NCBI GenBank assembly: GCA_015345905.1 | Contig: JADDTR010000019.1 | Coordinates: forward strand, 1-64,000 | Direction: 5' to 3' | Source of the DNA: Aotearoamyces nothofagi | Taxonomy: Eukaryota > Ascomycota > Leotiomycetes > Leotiales > Tympanidaceae | Length of the DNA stretch: 64,000 nt | Part shown: piece by piece, positions 10,090 through 22,017 of the stretch | How the letters are laid out: every line of letters starts with the position of its first letter | Numbering within the stretch: the stretch's first letter is position 1 | Notes under the pieces: generated by a model | Seen by the model: the letters and a program-made list of their open reading frames with translations, nothing else | What the model was told of the DNA's origin: nothing | The model's database searches: none | Program-made: the position numbers and the translations under genes

Positions 10090-11745
10090 CCTATTCTGGG
10101 GTACCCCGTGAGATGTGGGAGGATTGGCCATCAGATGTTGCGGTGCTTGCAACTTCCCAATCAGACGCGCGAGCCGGAACAGGGTTCCGAGAGGGGAATC
10201 GAGTAGTACTAATGCGACATTCCTCGAACTGGGACGCCCAGATTAGGCCGGCGCGATCACGTGCCCGTCGCCCGGGAAAGCCAGCGGTGCGCGCTGCGCG
10301 CGCGCCGTGTGGGCCCAGGTGGGTCCTAGGTCCAGCTCCCTTGGCGGTCGTGCCGGTGTTTGCCCGATGTTTCCCCAAGTGCATGGCCCTCGCTGCGCAG
10401 GAACTTGCTCGCTACGGTAGCCGAGCGGTTGCGCGTCGCCGTTCGTGCCGCTCACGTGTCTGCGTCGGTCGAGCAGGTGCGCGTCATCAGGTGGCGGACA
10501 GGCGCGCAGGTCATCCGCCGCCGCAAATCTTTGTCGGGCTGCACGTGCGCGCAGAGGCAGTCGCTGGGCTCTGGGCGGCGGCGGGCACTGCAAAGGCTGA
10601 AGAAGGGCCGCAGAGAGACGGGGACAGTTGGGACGGGACGTAGGCCGCGGCGGTGTGGAATGGGATAGGATATGCCGCCCCAGAGGCATGCCAGATGCTT
10701 GGGACTGTCTATCCCATCCTACCTCCTACCTGGACAATGACGCGCGACGGGCCATGCACAGATCAGAATCCATCCCGGGCGTCGTCAAGTGCTGGCCAGA
10801 CATGGCAACTTCGGGATTGCAGAGACACATGCAGTAGCTGTAAGCACTGGGCGCCCCAGACGCACTCGACGCACTCGACGCATGCATGTATTTCGTATAT
10901 TTCATGTATACGTGAGGCACGCCGGCTGCTAGCGGCGCCAGCGGGATGCTGCACGTACTGTAGCCTCGGCCCCGATGTTTTGCTGGATACCCCATCGGGC
11001 CCATCGGGCCCCGCTGCACCCCACCCGACCTCCTTTAGGCCGCACCCCATTCGGGGGTCGGGGGTGGAGTGCTGAGTGGAGTGCCGAGTGGGGTGAGTTC
11101 TCAGCGGAGGAGGTCGGCGTGGGCGGGCTCGTGGGTGCCGACGAGAATCTCAGTGTGTAGCGAGTGAACTGGCGAGGTGGTGAGTTTGCGAAGGGGGCGG
11201 CGTGCGAGAAGCCGCCCGGAAAGCGCACTGCTGCGGAAGTCTGGGAATGGGCGCATTTTGCAGCGTGTTGATTTGCCAACGCGTTGCTCCCGAACAGAAC
11301 AGCGTTTACACGCACGTGGCCTGGCTGGCCGCCGGACCTGCGGCTACATCGCACCGCGGCAGCCGCCACGAGATTAACCAGAAGGTCGGGCCCATCCAGT
11401 TCATGCCATCTGCTGCGATTCCTTCGCTTTGCGCAATGTAGGGCCACAATGTAGGGCCATAGCACGTCCAGTCGTGGAAATGAAATCGTCGTGTGCCGAG
11501 GCTTTCTTGCACTCCAGCACATCCTGCACCCCGTGGAGTCGAGCAAAAGTGGCCGCTTGGAGCGGAGTCGGGCGGGGTGGGGTGCAAGCGCCTAGAACAG
11601 CCTAGGTCCAGCCTCTCCGCCTCTCCGCCTCTCCGCCTCTCCGCCTTCCCGACTTCCCACCTTTCCCCTCCCTGCACGCTGCATGCTTCACCGCCAGACA
11701 TGCCCTTTCTCCCGCCCCTGGTAGGCACCTGGTAGGGAGATTATG
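10090..11745. other. GC-rich island without a recognisable gene
   Basis: About 1.65 kb of markedly GC- and CpG-rich DNA in a window that is otherwise moderate to AT-rich. Many overlapping open frames occur on both strands, as expected when stop codons are rare in GC-rich DNA. None shows a known domain or a convincing intron pattern. Small repeats include CGCCTCTCC units at about 11613-11645, CCCATCGGGCCCATCGGG near 10990 and GCACTCGACGCACTCGACGC near 10860. A non-coding transcript or an unknown gene cannot be excluded. Confidence 0.5.
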
Positions 11746-14714
11746 GAGAGCTTTATACGAAATTGCCATGGGCGTGGCGAACCAAGACAGACAGGTAAGG
11801 AGGCAGTTAGAGCGTGAAAGCTATTTCGGACTTGAACCAACCGTATTATGAGAGTTGCACCGCCATTCATAGGCAGACCATTGCCTATCGTCTATCCTTC
11901 CGCGAGCAACAGGGGCGTCAAAACGTACATCAGCTTGAGAGCATTTACAAGCCACAGCAGTGTTTGGGCGTCAGCATCCAACGCCCGTCATCGAACTTGT
12001 AAATGCCCAAGAGATGCGACGACGTCGCGAGAGAGCCTAAGATGGCAAACCCCAGAATCACAGCGATATACCTCGAGCTTGCTATACATCAACTATGGAG
12101 GTTGCGTTACTAAGGTTGGCTAGCAGTAGTGGGCCGAAAGATCTGTTTGCAGTGCCACCAGCAAGTGGTTGAGCTGAGCAGTATAACGGAACAAACAGTA
12201 GGATGCTATTGTCTAGGCGGCAGCTACAAGTGATATATTATTAACGCCTGGAGAGGAGTCTGCGATCGCGCGGCCAGTAAACTTTCCCCGACAGAAGTAC
12301 TAGATGATAATACATACCTATCTATACAGTACCATTTCTCACTACAGTCTAACTCCAGAAAACGGTAGAATATATGCATTCGCCGGCTAATCTCCGGTTA
12401 TCCACGTGATTATACTCCACGTGACCTTAAGACGCTTCTTGCAGGTCACCATTGGATGAAGCTATGAATCGTAGTCTATATCTATTAAGCTATTGGCTAC
12501 AAAAAATCGGGTCAACGGGATGCAAATCACCCTTATTCCCCTTATTCCCTGACCTCGCGCAGGCTCCGGGGTCCTTGGATTTTAGCGTAGCGGCCGTTAC
12601 CTCGTGTCTTAATGTACTCCCATTGTAATATTAAGTTAGTTTCAGCCATTTGTAACGTTGTTTACACTTGAACCAGGCGAAGAAATATATGATCAGTGCA
12701 AAGCGCAGCTATTTGGGCAGCGTTGGATATCCTGTACTCGCTGACGCATACTCATCTGTAAGTGTGCGCCTATAGCAGACCTCACGACAGTCGACACCTG
12801 AGGACACAGGCACGATGGGCTGTGTGATGCTTTGATTTGATTTGATTAAACTAACGTGATTAATTCGAAATCATATGATTGCGATGGCTATTCCTATTTT
12901 AGATATAAATACTCTAAAATTAGAAAAGCATACCGGCTATAAAATGCTATTTTTTGAATTATAATTCAAATTCTAGAATATATATTGTAAAAATTAAATA
13001 AAAATTATAAGAATATAGTATAATAAATAGTAGGAAGAATATTTTAGACACAAGGTTTTCTCATACAGGAAAATCAAATCAATAGAGTTAAAATTACGGG
13101 AGATATTCAAGATTTTGATACTATACAGTCATTATATATATATTCCAGCCTGGCCGCCGATATTGTACTGACTGACAGGCTCAAGGTGGGGCGTGCTAAG
13201 GTGTAAAAGATGCTCGCTTAAGATATGAATTCGCTGCCTAAATGCCTGATGACATTCCTAAGGCTCCAAGGCTCCACATTGAGTAGATACACTAGCGACC
13301 AACATTTAGTTCCGAGGTGTACTGTTTGCTGATATCTGAGATCAATGTCGCTACGACGAATGTCGATGTAAAGCAATGTGTGAAAATCGGCATTCGGTGC
13401 TTTACCAATTCCAGTAGTCCCTCAATTTCTGCCAGCTGGAATTCTCCTACAATGACGGTGAACCCTGGGGCATGTTCGAAGAGCGGATGACTGGGAGTTA
13501 CAATACCTGCTATTCTAACCCGAGAGCAGCGTAAAAAGAAAGAAATGGATAGTCCACATTCCATTACCGGCATGTGTTGAGAAATTGGAGTCCCAGATGG
13601 CTACGATAAGATAGGGATTAAGTTAAGTAAAATTCTCCTAGAATTGAATTTAAATTTATAGGTTCGTCGCAGAAAAGACCACAATTCTGTCTCCACGGGC
13701 TGAAGGATCCGCCTTTCAGAAGAACATTCAGATATCATTGTCGGAAATATCCCGCAATATGTACAAGTCTCAAAACGCGACCCCGACCTCTGAGCTGAAC
13801 TGACTTATAGGCTCTAGACGCCGGTTGCTCTTATCTGAGGTCTCAACCTCGAGACGCAATGGCCAACTCCGAAATATGACGAGAACTGATCGCGAATAGG
13901 TTCAGGGGTTTGGAGGTTAATACGTAGGAGATAGTCCAACAGGTCATATATTCAGCAATCGCGGCCAAAAACATATTGGAGATCCCAAGAGAGGGTAGTG
14001 CAATGCGTCAGTAGTCGGAGTAGCGGCTGCCTCGACTCTGGGCGTTTATGACAATGACTAGAAAACCCCGTAGAAGTTACCCCTAGGGCATTGTACCGTG
14101 ATCGTGTAGCAAGCATTGAACATGTAATATTAGTTATCAACTCTAGATACTAGACGTGGAAACTTTGATCAAAGATTCCTGTAAACCAGCACATTTGAGA
14201 CGATGCCAATTAGTCGTGCAGTATCCGGGTTAGGCCATCCGTAGGCTCACCACTCTTCACCGAATTTATCGTCTGCACCAGTGCGCGAGTAGAGGGCAAC
14301 ATGAGCCCGTCGAAAAAGCCTTGTCAACTATTGCATTATCGACGTCCGCATCAGCAACTGATTACGGAAAGGCCGGGGCATATTCGAGAAATCAGCTTGG
14401 AAATCGGCATGTTAACTCCAGGTGGGCTGAGGTTGTTACAGTAGTGGCCCTTCCTACCTTATCGTATATTGTTGCGCAACTGGCCAAGCCTTTTGAGCGG
14501 ATTAATAGTTTTTCCGTAGCGAAGCAGATTTGAAATTTTGGTAGTTCGGCTTAGGGCAAGGTTCTTTTAACCGAAGGAAAAAATCGCACCAAGCCTACTT
14601 CGTAACGGAATACTCAAATCGCGACAAATCATCACGACAATCCTCACGACAAGGCACATCTCTGTACTTCCTACCTCTGCCTTTCTACACTCCTCACTTC
14701 AATCAACCGTAGCA
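11746..14714. other. Long intergenic region
   Basis: No gene recognised. 12830-13150 is AT-rich and may be decayed repeat DNA; the rest has mixed composition with only short frames. 14650-14714, just before the eS28 start, is pyrimidine-rich (CTTCCTACCTCTGCCTTTCT) and probably the 5' untranslated leader of that gene. Confidence 0.5.
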
Positions 14715-15032
14715 ATGGAGTCCTCCAAAGTCCCTGTCAAGCTTGTCAAAGTGACCCGAGTCCTAGGCCGAACCGGTACGCAATCTTCGATAGTTCTCTT
14801 TTCTCTGTACATGGCAAACTAACCCAGAAAAACAGGCTCCCGTGGAGGTGTTACACAGGTGCGCGTCGAGTTTATGGATGATCAGACCCGTTCCATCATT
14901 CGCAATGTCAAGGGCCCAGGTATGGATCCTGTACCTCCAACAAAGAGAGCGGCGACTAACTGATCTACAGTGCGTGAGGACGACATTTTGTGCCTTCTGG
15001 AATCCGAGAGAGAAGCTCGACGCCTCAGATAA
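14715..15032 (+). CDS. RPS28: 40S ribosomal protein eS28
   Basis: Component of the small ribosomal subunit head near the mRNA exit channel. Three exons (14715-14775, 14836-14919, 14971-15032) give 68 residues, the normal eukaryotic length. The reading is [20 protein letters not shown], then [36 protein letters not shown] and the conserved end [10 protein letters not shown]. Introns are 60 and 51 bp with GTACG and GTATG donors and CAG acceptors. The start ATG is the only one giving the conserved N-terminus. The longer open frame that continues past the second donor to about 15120 is intron read-through and not the product. Confidence 0.98.
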
Positions 15033-15955
15033 GGATAGGATGTGGGAGCTACACGAGGGAAGAATAGGAGGAGGACAATGTTTCGTCAGGGCCTGTTTGG
15101 AGGGAGGATTACCATATTGAATCCCAGTGAAGGAAGTGGAAAAAATGAAGGATGCAGCTTCGTTAGAACGACAGCCTCACCTAACCATTAAAGACCTACA
15201 TACTCTTTTCTACTCCTGGACTGCCTGCGTGACCTGAAGCCTTCGTCGATGAACTATTCTGACTGCACGAGGTACTGACTGATGAAGTATTTCCGGCTAT
15301 TACAGCCTATAACTTCATACATTTATAGACAAAAGCGAAAAACAGACCCCCATTTCTCCTTTTCTAACCCCAAAGCATTCAACAAATACACCGCCTCGGA
15401 CCCCCATCCTCCCAACTACGTCAGAATTCACAAGCTGTATTGATCTAAGGTAGGGAGTACACTCTTTTTTCTAGCTCAGAGTACACTAAGCTAATAGCAC
15501 TAGAAGCCCAATTACTTGGACTGTAGTTCTATAGTCTTAAAGCATACGGCTCTTAAGTACTCCATATTACAAAAGAGTCGTATCTCATGAAGCCGGATAC
15601 TCTACAGCAAGATCACATTTTGGTGTGCCGCTGACTCCTGGGACAACATTATCTGCGAGCTTGAAGAGGACATGGGATCATAGTGCAGCAAACATCTTAT
15701 AGTGCCGTTTCTTCGCAGTCTTGCTCACCTATAGCTTAGACTGGAGCAGCAATGGTCCATGTCTAAGAACAAAAATGGAAAAGGCGATGTCGAGAGTGTA
15801 AGAGGAACCTGATAACGAATCACAGGTCAGGGGGAGGTAGGAAGGTGTGGTCTTGGAAATAGTCTTGTCATGAAGCTGAAGAGCTAAGAGTACCCAGGAT
15901 AAGCCTGCTATCTATAGCCCTGGAGATGTCAGCCCTGATAAAGAAGACTGTAATT
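15033..15955. other. Intergenic region downstream of RPS28
   Basis: Holds the eS28 3' untranslated region and further non-coding sequence. No gene seen. Confidence 0.4.
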
Positions 15956-16665
15956 CCAGATCTCTCATCAGGGCAAACACCTATTCCAAATCTAGAAAAT
16001 AAAGAGATAAAGGGAATAAACAACAAACAGCAAACAAGCAAATAACAAATAACAAATAGCAGTCTATCAGGATCCAGGGGTTTCCAGAGCGAGGCACTAT
16101 ACCAAGGATTGGTGGCGGTACATTTGTTTCTAGAGTACAACAAATGAGATATCAGCCATCTTCGTTCTTCCTCAAGGCCTGTCTCAACCATTGATCGTCT
16201 CGATAGTATCTGAAGACACTCCAGTACACGCCCTCAACGTTAATCCTTCTCTCAGGATTCTGTATTTATAAGAACTTAAATATTCTCGACGTCTTCTGCT
16301 CCTGCTTAGCGAAGTACTCTCTTTGGAATATATCCAATAATTCGAGCATATTAGCTTCAATGTCTTTTATCGTACCTGGTAAAATTCCGGTTTTGATTGC
16401 ATTCCGATCTCGTTCGTTGGATTCAGCCAGAGATTGGAAGTCGCCTTCGACGATTGCTACATCAAAGCCGCTATGGGCAAAGTTGCCTTGCGCTTGGCAC
16501 TACATTGTTTCGAGCACAGCATGCCTATGCTTAATGTTGAGCGTCTCTTCATTTACTGCCTGGTAAAATTTCTTGCGTTGCTCGCCTATATTCGTTTTAT
16601 GGTAGTAGCTATGCCACAGAATGGTTGTCTTCAAACTGAGGCGCCAGAATTAATACAAAATATCG
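15956..16665 (-). pseudogene. Remnant of an unidentified protein-coding gene
   Basis: One minus-strand frame stays protein-like for ~700 bp but is broken by several stops. Readable pieces in order are NIGEQRKKFYQAVNEETLNI, FDVAIVEGDFQSLAESNERD, NAIKTGILPGTIKDIEANML, RINVEGVYWSVFRYYRDDQW and ETNVPPPILGIVPRSGNPW, followed by a hydrophobic stretch (CYLLFVICLFAVCCLFPLSL) that would be a membrane helix. Three or four stops fall in this one frame with no splice signals to remove them, so it is probably a decayed gene. The family is not recognised. Some stops are TAG or TGA where CAG, CGA or TGG would be expected, which fits RIP-type decay. Confidence 0.5.
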
Positions 16666-17992
16666 GCATATTTTTTGTCCGTTGACACACGACGATCTTT
16701 CACCATTGATTGGCGGTGAACGATGACAAGCTGGTTTGGTATGCATTGGAATATATCAGCTTAATCTGATGCTGATAGAGGTGGCGACATAATTGGCCAA
16801 GGCGAGACAGACATATTTGTTAGAGAATGAAATAAAAACATTAGAAAGGGAAGGGAAAATTCTTATAAGTACCTAGAGATTCTTAACACATAGCGGCATA
16901 GACCCAAATTTGAGATGATTTGGTGACTTGGCGGCTAAGTAATATTTCGGATTTATCAAACGTTGTTATAAGGCAGTATAATAAGAAGATATCATCAAAT
17001 TAAAGATATAAATTCTCTTCATTTCTAATCTTTCGAGGATAACGTATACCAAGAAACAATTAAAACCTAAATTAGACTATGCTAACAAAAATATATACTC
17101 GATTAATATCTTGTCTAAAAATCTAGTTCAACAAAGAGAAACTAAAGAATAATATACAGTACAAGGCAATTTCGAGACTTAACGCTAGGCTAGACAAGTT
17201 ATTTTTGTTAACCTCTAAATGTCTGTAGGAGCTCAAGCAGTCTATCTTTTTGACCAATAATCGATCTGCCTAAGTTTGACACAATTTTATAGAGCAAATT
17301 CCAATGAACAGTTTAGGATTATGATTGTGTTTGCATCTTGGAATGTAGGCGCTGTAGCGGGAGGCGAGTAGTGACGGAAATGAAGATGTGGATGGATTTG
17401 TAGAGATGTACTCCGCCTAGAATCTAACTATTTAGAGCATTCCAAGGACCTCTATTAATATCCTAGTACTAGAGCGTTCTACTATGTACAATCTACTCTA
17501 CACAGCATCAGAAATGCTTTCGGGAACTTCGGGAAATCGCCGGAAGGACCTTGACCCGTAACCGGGGTAGGAACGAAGGGTGGATTCTCCGCCCCGATCA
17601 CGTGCCGGCCCGACCCTCGGTGCCGCTGTAATACGCCATCCTCACGCGGACACGGAGCTACGAGGTAAGCTCCCTTTCCGCATGTATCGTCGTCCACACA
17701 TCTGATCGAGGTGGATTCCCAAGAACCGGGCTGCTAGAAATTTCAGGATATCAGATATCAAGTTCACATCTTCTTTATCCTGTCATGAAAAGTAAGTGTT
17801 TGGTAAAGGTGATTTATTCTCTCGATAACGAGATTCCCTCTTCGAGTGCTAAGCTAAAGTAGTTGCTAAGCTAAAGTGATTACGCTATATCATTCTGTGA
17901 GGTTCACCCGAACATATCCGCTCAATCCCTTCACCAGAACACGACGAGTAAACAGTATACGGAGTAAGCATTAGCAGTGCTGCTTCGAGACC
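16666..17992. other. Intergenic region upstream of the glycosyltransferase
   Basis: AT-rich from about 16830 to 17300, then mixed. No gene recognised. The last few hundred bases should include the promoter of the gene at 17993. Confidence 0.4.
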
Positions 17993-19726
17993 ATGGATGG
18001 GAAGCATATCAAGGAATATAGCAGTCCAGATAGGTCAACAATCCTTCTTGTAGTAGGGACCGGGGGCTTTACTCATGCAGGTAAATAACCGATTGATCAG
18101 TCGGTCAGCTATTTTATGACCTCTCTCTCTCTCTCCCTCAAAGCCCCAACCTTTTCTAACGTCGTTTTAGCCCCTGTCCTTGAGCTAGGTCGTATTCTTG
18201 CGGCGAGAGGTCATCGTATTGAGTTTGCAACTCATAAAGGTCAGGAGAAATGGGTTGAGACACCCTACTATGCCTTTGTCTCACGCGTCTATACCATGGG
18301 CCCACCCATGCCTGTTGAGGTAGCCATCCCACACTATCTTGGGATGCAGCAGTCGGATCCACGGAAGGATTTCAAGCAGGTATTCAAACCAAAACATACC
18401 GTCGACGCTTTCTGGACTTCAGATTACGCTTGCCTGAAAGAGATAGTCCCCGTCTCCAAACCCGACGTGATTGTCGCCGACTTCTTTGTAGATGCTGTCA
18501 AAGACATCCAGTATCAGACTGGCATTCCCATCGCAACTGTTTGGCCACAGATGCCATATGGGATGGTAGGTGCATCTTATATACCAGGAATCCCTGGCTT
18601 CCAGATAGATGCGTTGACGAGTGAGTATGCTTCACTATGGACTAGGTTTCGTGCCGCATTGAGACCTCTCCGAGCGCTGCCTGCTATCATGGATTATCTT
18701 AGCTTCGTTCAGAACATGAGACGGAGCGCTGGAGTTAATTACAAACTGCCCATCTTCAACAAACCAAACTATCTTCTTCTGGTCAACTCCTTCTGGGGTC
18801 TTGAAAGTCCTAAAGATCTGCCTCCTCTAGTTGCAGCCGTGGGCCCAATACTAAGCGAAGAATTCCAACAACTTGATGATACATATGAGAAGTTCTATAG
18901 CTCTCATCATCGTGTTCTTTATGTTGCTTTCGGAACACATATTCAGGTATCTCCACCTGATCTTCGTAAATTTCTCACGGCATTCAGTGAGCTCCTCCAT
19001 GACGGGCTCATAGATGGAATTATCTGGGCAGTCAATAATAACCAGCGTAAACTATTTAATCAAAGCGAAAAGTTGTTCGAAGGTGATACCCTCGTTGGAG
19101 ACATATTGGATAACCATCATTCGGCATGGCTGTTCACGCCATTTGCACCCCAAAGAGCAATTCTGGCCCGGCCAGAAACTGTGCTCTTCGTAACACACGG
19201 CGGCGGTTCTAGTGTGAACGAGGCATTATTCCATAGAACTCCCATGCTTACGCTGGGATTTTTCTTTGATCAACTACTGAACGCTCTTCGCCTTTCAGAG
19301 GCAGGCGTTGGCCTTCCATTGGACAAAGCCGATTTCTCCACTTCAGAAATCGTAGCCAAGATACGGGCCATCCTAGAAGATAAGGATGGTAAATTCGCTC
19401 GGAATTTAGACCGCATGCAACACATAGCTAAAATATCGGCGCGAAAGAAAGAACTAGGTGCTGATCTCATCGAGGAAGTGCTGTATGATCACCGCTTCAG
19501 CCTAATTCCTCCTGGCGTCAGAGCGTACGAAAGCAATCACAGGAGCAGGCCGATGCACCTGCAGACTGCAGATGCGAGGATGTCGACATGGCGTGCTAAA
19601 AACTGGGATTTGGCTGCCGTTAGTGTTATCGGGGGTATTTCAGTTGCAGGGCTGATATTTACTCTCACGACAATCGTTCGATGTACAGATTTAATATCTA
19701 TATTGAAAAGAAAAATATTAGGATGA
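17993..19726 (+). CDS. UDP-glycosyltransferase (GT1) with C-terminal membrane anchor
   Basis: Transfers a sugar from a UDP-sugar to a small lipophilic acceptor, which is not identifiable here. Two exons, 17993-18080 and 18144-19726, give 556 residues; the 63-bp intron has a pyrimidine-rich tract before its AAAG acceptor. The N-terminal acceptor domain starts LLVVGTGGFTHAAPT and contains LELGRILAARGHRIEFAT. The C-terminal donor-binding domain carries the GT1 signature around residues 355-425: FTPFAPQRAILA, THGGGSSVNEALFHRTP and DQLLNALRLSEAGVGLPLD. A hydrophobic helix near residues 520-545 (VSVIGGISVAGLIFTLTTIV) is followed by a short basic tail. That is the single-pass topology of animal ER UGTs, but no clear N-terminal signal peptide is seen. 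Confidence 0.9.
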
Positions 19727-22017
19727 TATATATTGATATATAAAGACATTAGCTTTAGCTCCGCGTTGATTTATTGTTTATCTATATTTCTATAAGACCA
19801 TATATGAAGCTATTGTAGTTGTTAGTATGCTTTTCTACTTAAATGTATCCTTAGAGAAATATTTTTTTTTTTTGTGTTCTTGGTAAATATGATAACTAAA
19901 AGAAACGAAGATGATAGGGCACTTGGGGATGTTTCTGTCGACGAGGAAACAACAATGGCAACCCGGGCTCTTGATGCTACCGCATAGTTGTGACTCGACA
20001 ATCTCAGCCCTGTGATCTCTAGTCTCCAAGCTTAGCATTTGTGAGACCTTATTCAGGAGCTCAAAACCGCATTCTTGTTTCAGCAGGTAGCATGCGACTG
20101 GCCGGCTTGAGCGATACGGTTTGACATGAACGTTTCACCGGTTACTCGGCAGGCATTTCTTGGCTCTCCAAAGCAAACATCGACATCTAGACTTTCCTGG
20201 CAATCAGACTTCTTTGGGAATCTCTCTTCTACCAGATGGGAAGCACCAGGCCGAAAAATACGCAGGGTTATTATATGGGATCCGGCCGAGCCCGACTGGG
20301 TCGCTGGTGACAGTTGACTTGCTTGGTGTCTGGGCCGAGATGGCATGTATCTGACACCGAAAGTTTGCTCCTAGGCGACATTTGAGGTTTTACTGTCCTC
20401 GTGGCCTATTCGTCCTCGTACTTATACTCCGACTGGTACAACAACGTCTTGTCCGACGTGTAGTTTCCCGTCAGTTCTGGAACTTTCGCTAACGCCAGCT
20501 TCTTCGGACCCAAATCAGTATTCCTACTTGTATCATTTCTTAGGCTTTGCTCCTTTATGCCGTTTTCGAAGTGAAGTCTGTCTGTCGCGTTATACGAAAA
20601 GTCGAGACTCGAAGTTTGCCATCCGGACAACAAAAAAACGCAATCATTTCCTGGTACTATTTCAGCATCGAGGCTGTAACAATGGCTATATTATAAAAAT
20701 GAATGTTTATATTTCAAGTTGTGTTGACATGGAGCGCGACGTCATTGTTTGCTTCCTGAGGCTCCTCACGTGACAGTATCAAACTCGACAGAAACGGATA
20801 ACAGCTCAGAGTACCGGCAAGTGGCAGCTCCTACGTTGCATTCCTCGAGCCTGATAGTCCCGAGTACAAAAATATAACTCTGTCAAAGCTTCAATGGCCC
20901 AGATCACAGATGGCAGCATAGTATTGCAAATTGCATACGGCATTACTGAGCTATCAGATATCATGGTGGTTATGCAGCAGTGCAACGAAGTCTTAGTCGC
21001 TATATCCTACTTTTAGAAAGGGACGTTTTGAAGAGGAATGTCTGTGGTAGTGAGGTCTTTCTTAATAAGCTGAAGAGGATTATGGTCTTAAAATAAAGGC
21101 TTCGCAGATTTGCCAGTATCACGACGGTACATCGCATATGGTTGAGCGAAACGCTTTTCACCTCCCAAGAAAACGGTCATATGTCTCATGTTAAACAAAC
21201 AGGCTCGAGCAATTTTCGAAGTCTGTTTCCTGCAGCTTTCTTTTGCTTCACATTCTCCATTTATCGCGTGCTGTTGCAAGGTCGAATACACCTTGATGGT
21301 ATCACCTCGGCCTTCTATGCCTTAGGTTAAATATGGTGGATTACGCACGGCACCCGCAGAATCCATGATGATGGGCCGGCCCTCGCCATTTTTTTTTTAC
21401 ATATTTCCTCACAGTTTCTTGCATATCAAAATGCTACAGCAACTGAGAAGGGCAGTATTACCAGTATCACCAGCAGTACCCAAGCATCTCATTTGTACGA
21501 CTTCGTGGCGCACGAGGGAATGGGAATCCTGTACGCGGAGAAAGGGGGCTCATCGTTTCTCGGGTAGCTTCTCCAAGGCTGGTCGGATGGCCGTCTCTAG
21601 TGCACGAGGCGGCTTGGATATTGCCTCGTTGCTGGATCGCCCCCTGTTATTCCCGGATTTGTAGAACTACAGGTGAGGTGGCCGTGCAGTGGATCTTAGT
21701 TGCACCTATTGTAGAACGGCCCCGAGACAGAGAAGAAGCTGATCAGCACGTGCAGAACGGCTGGTATCTGTTTCATATATGAGCTGAAGAGATCGTATTC
21801 GATCTCGTTCGAGTTGTTGTACGATACATATCAATTTCATCTTACTTCGTCTTTATTGCGTCTCGACGCGTGTGGCTTTCTGTGGACGAGATAACGCCTT
21901 CTGCACGGCATCTTATTCCTTGTCTCTCCTCTCTTTTTATCTTTGCGCCTCTGCGAGATATCTGTATTTAAGTCCAGAGGACCCCCTTGGCCACCGTCAA
22001 GTGTCCAACTTCCTAAG
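19727..22017. other. Intergenic region
   Basis: No recognised gene. A poly-T run lies at about 19861-19874. A 75-codon minus-strand frame (20633-20406) has a protein-like composition but no start context, homologue or splice partner that I recognise, so it is not called. The last ~150 bp before 22018 are pyrimidine-rich and likely the TmpA-like gene leader. Confidence 0.4.

Noticed and set aside
10415-10480. tRNA-like A box (GTAGCCGAGCGGTTGCGCG)
   Set aside because: Similar to Leu/Ser tRNA D-arms, but no B box or acceptor pairing follows at the right distance.
10113-11546. Many open frames in the GC-rich island on both strands
   Set aside because: High GC makes stops rare; no domain, signal peptide or intron pattern supports any of them.
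20406-20633. 75-codon minus-strand frame with protein-like composition
   Set aside because: No upstream exon, known domain or start context found; could be chance.
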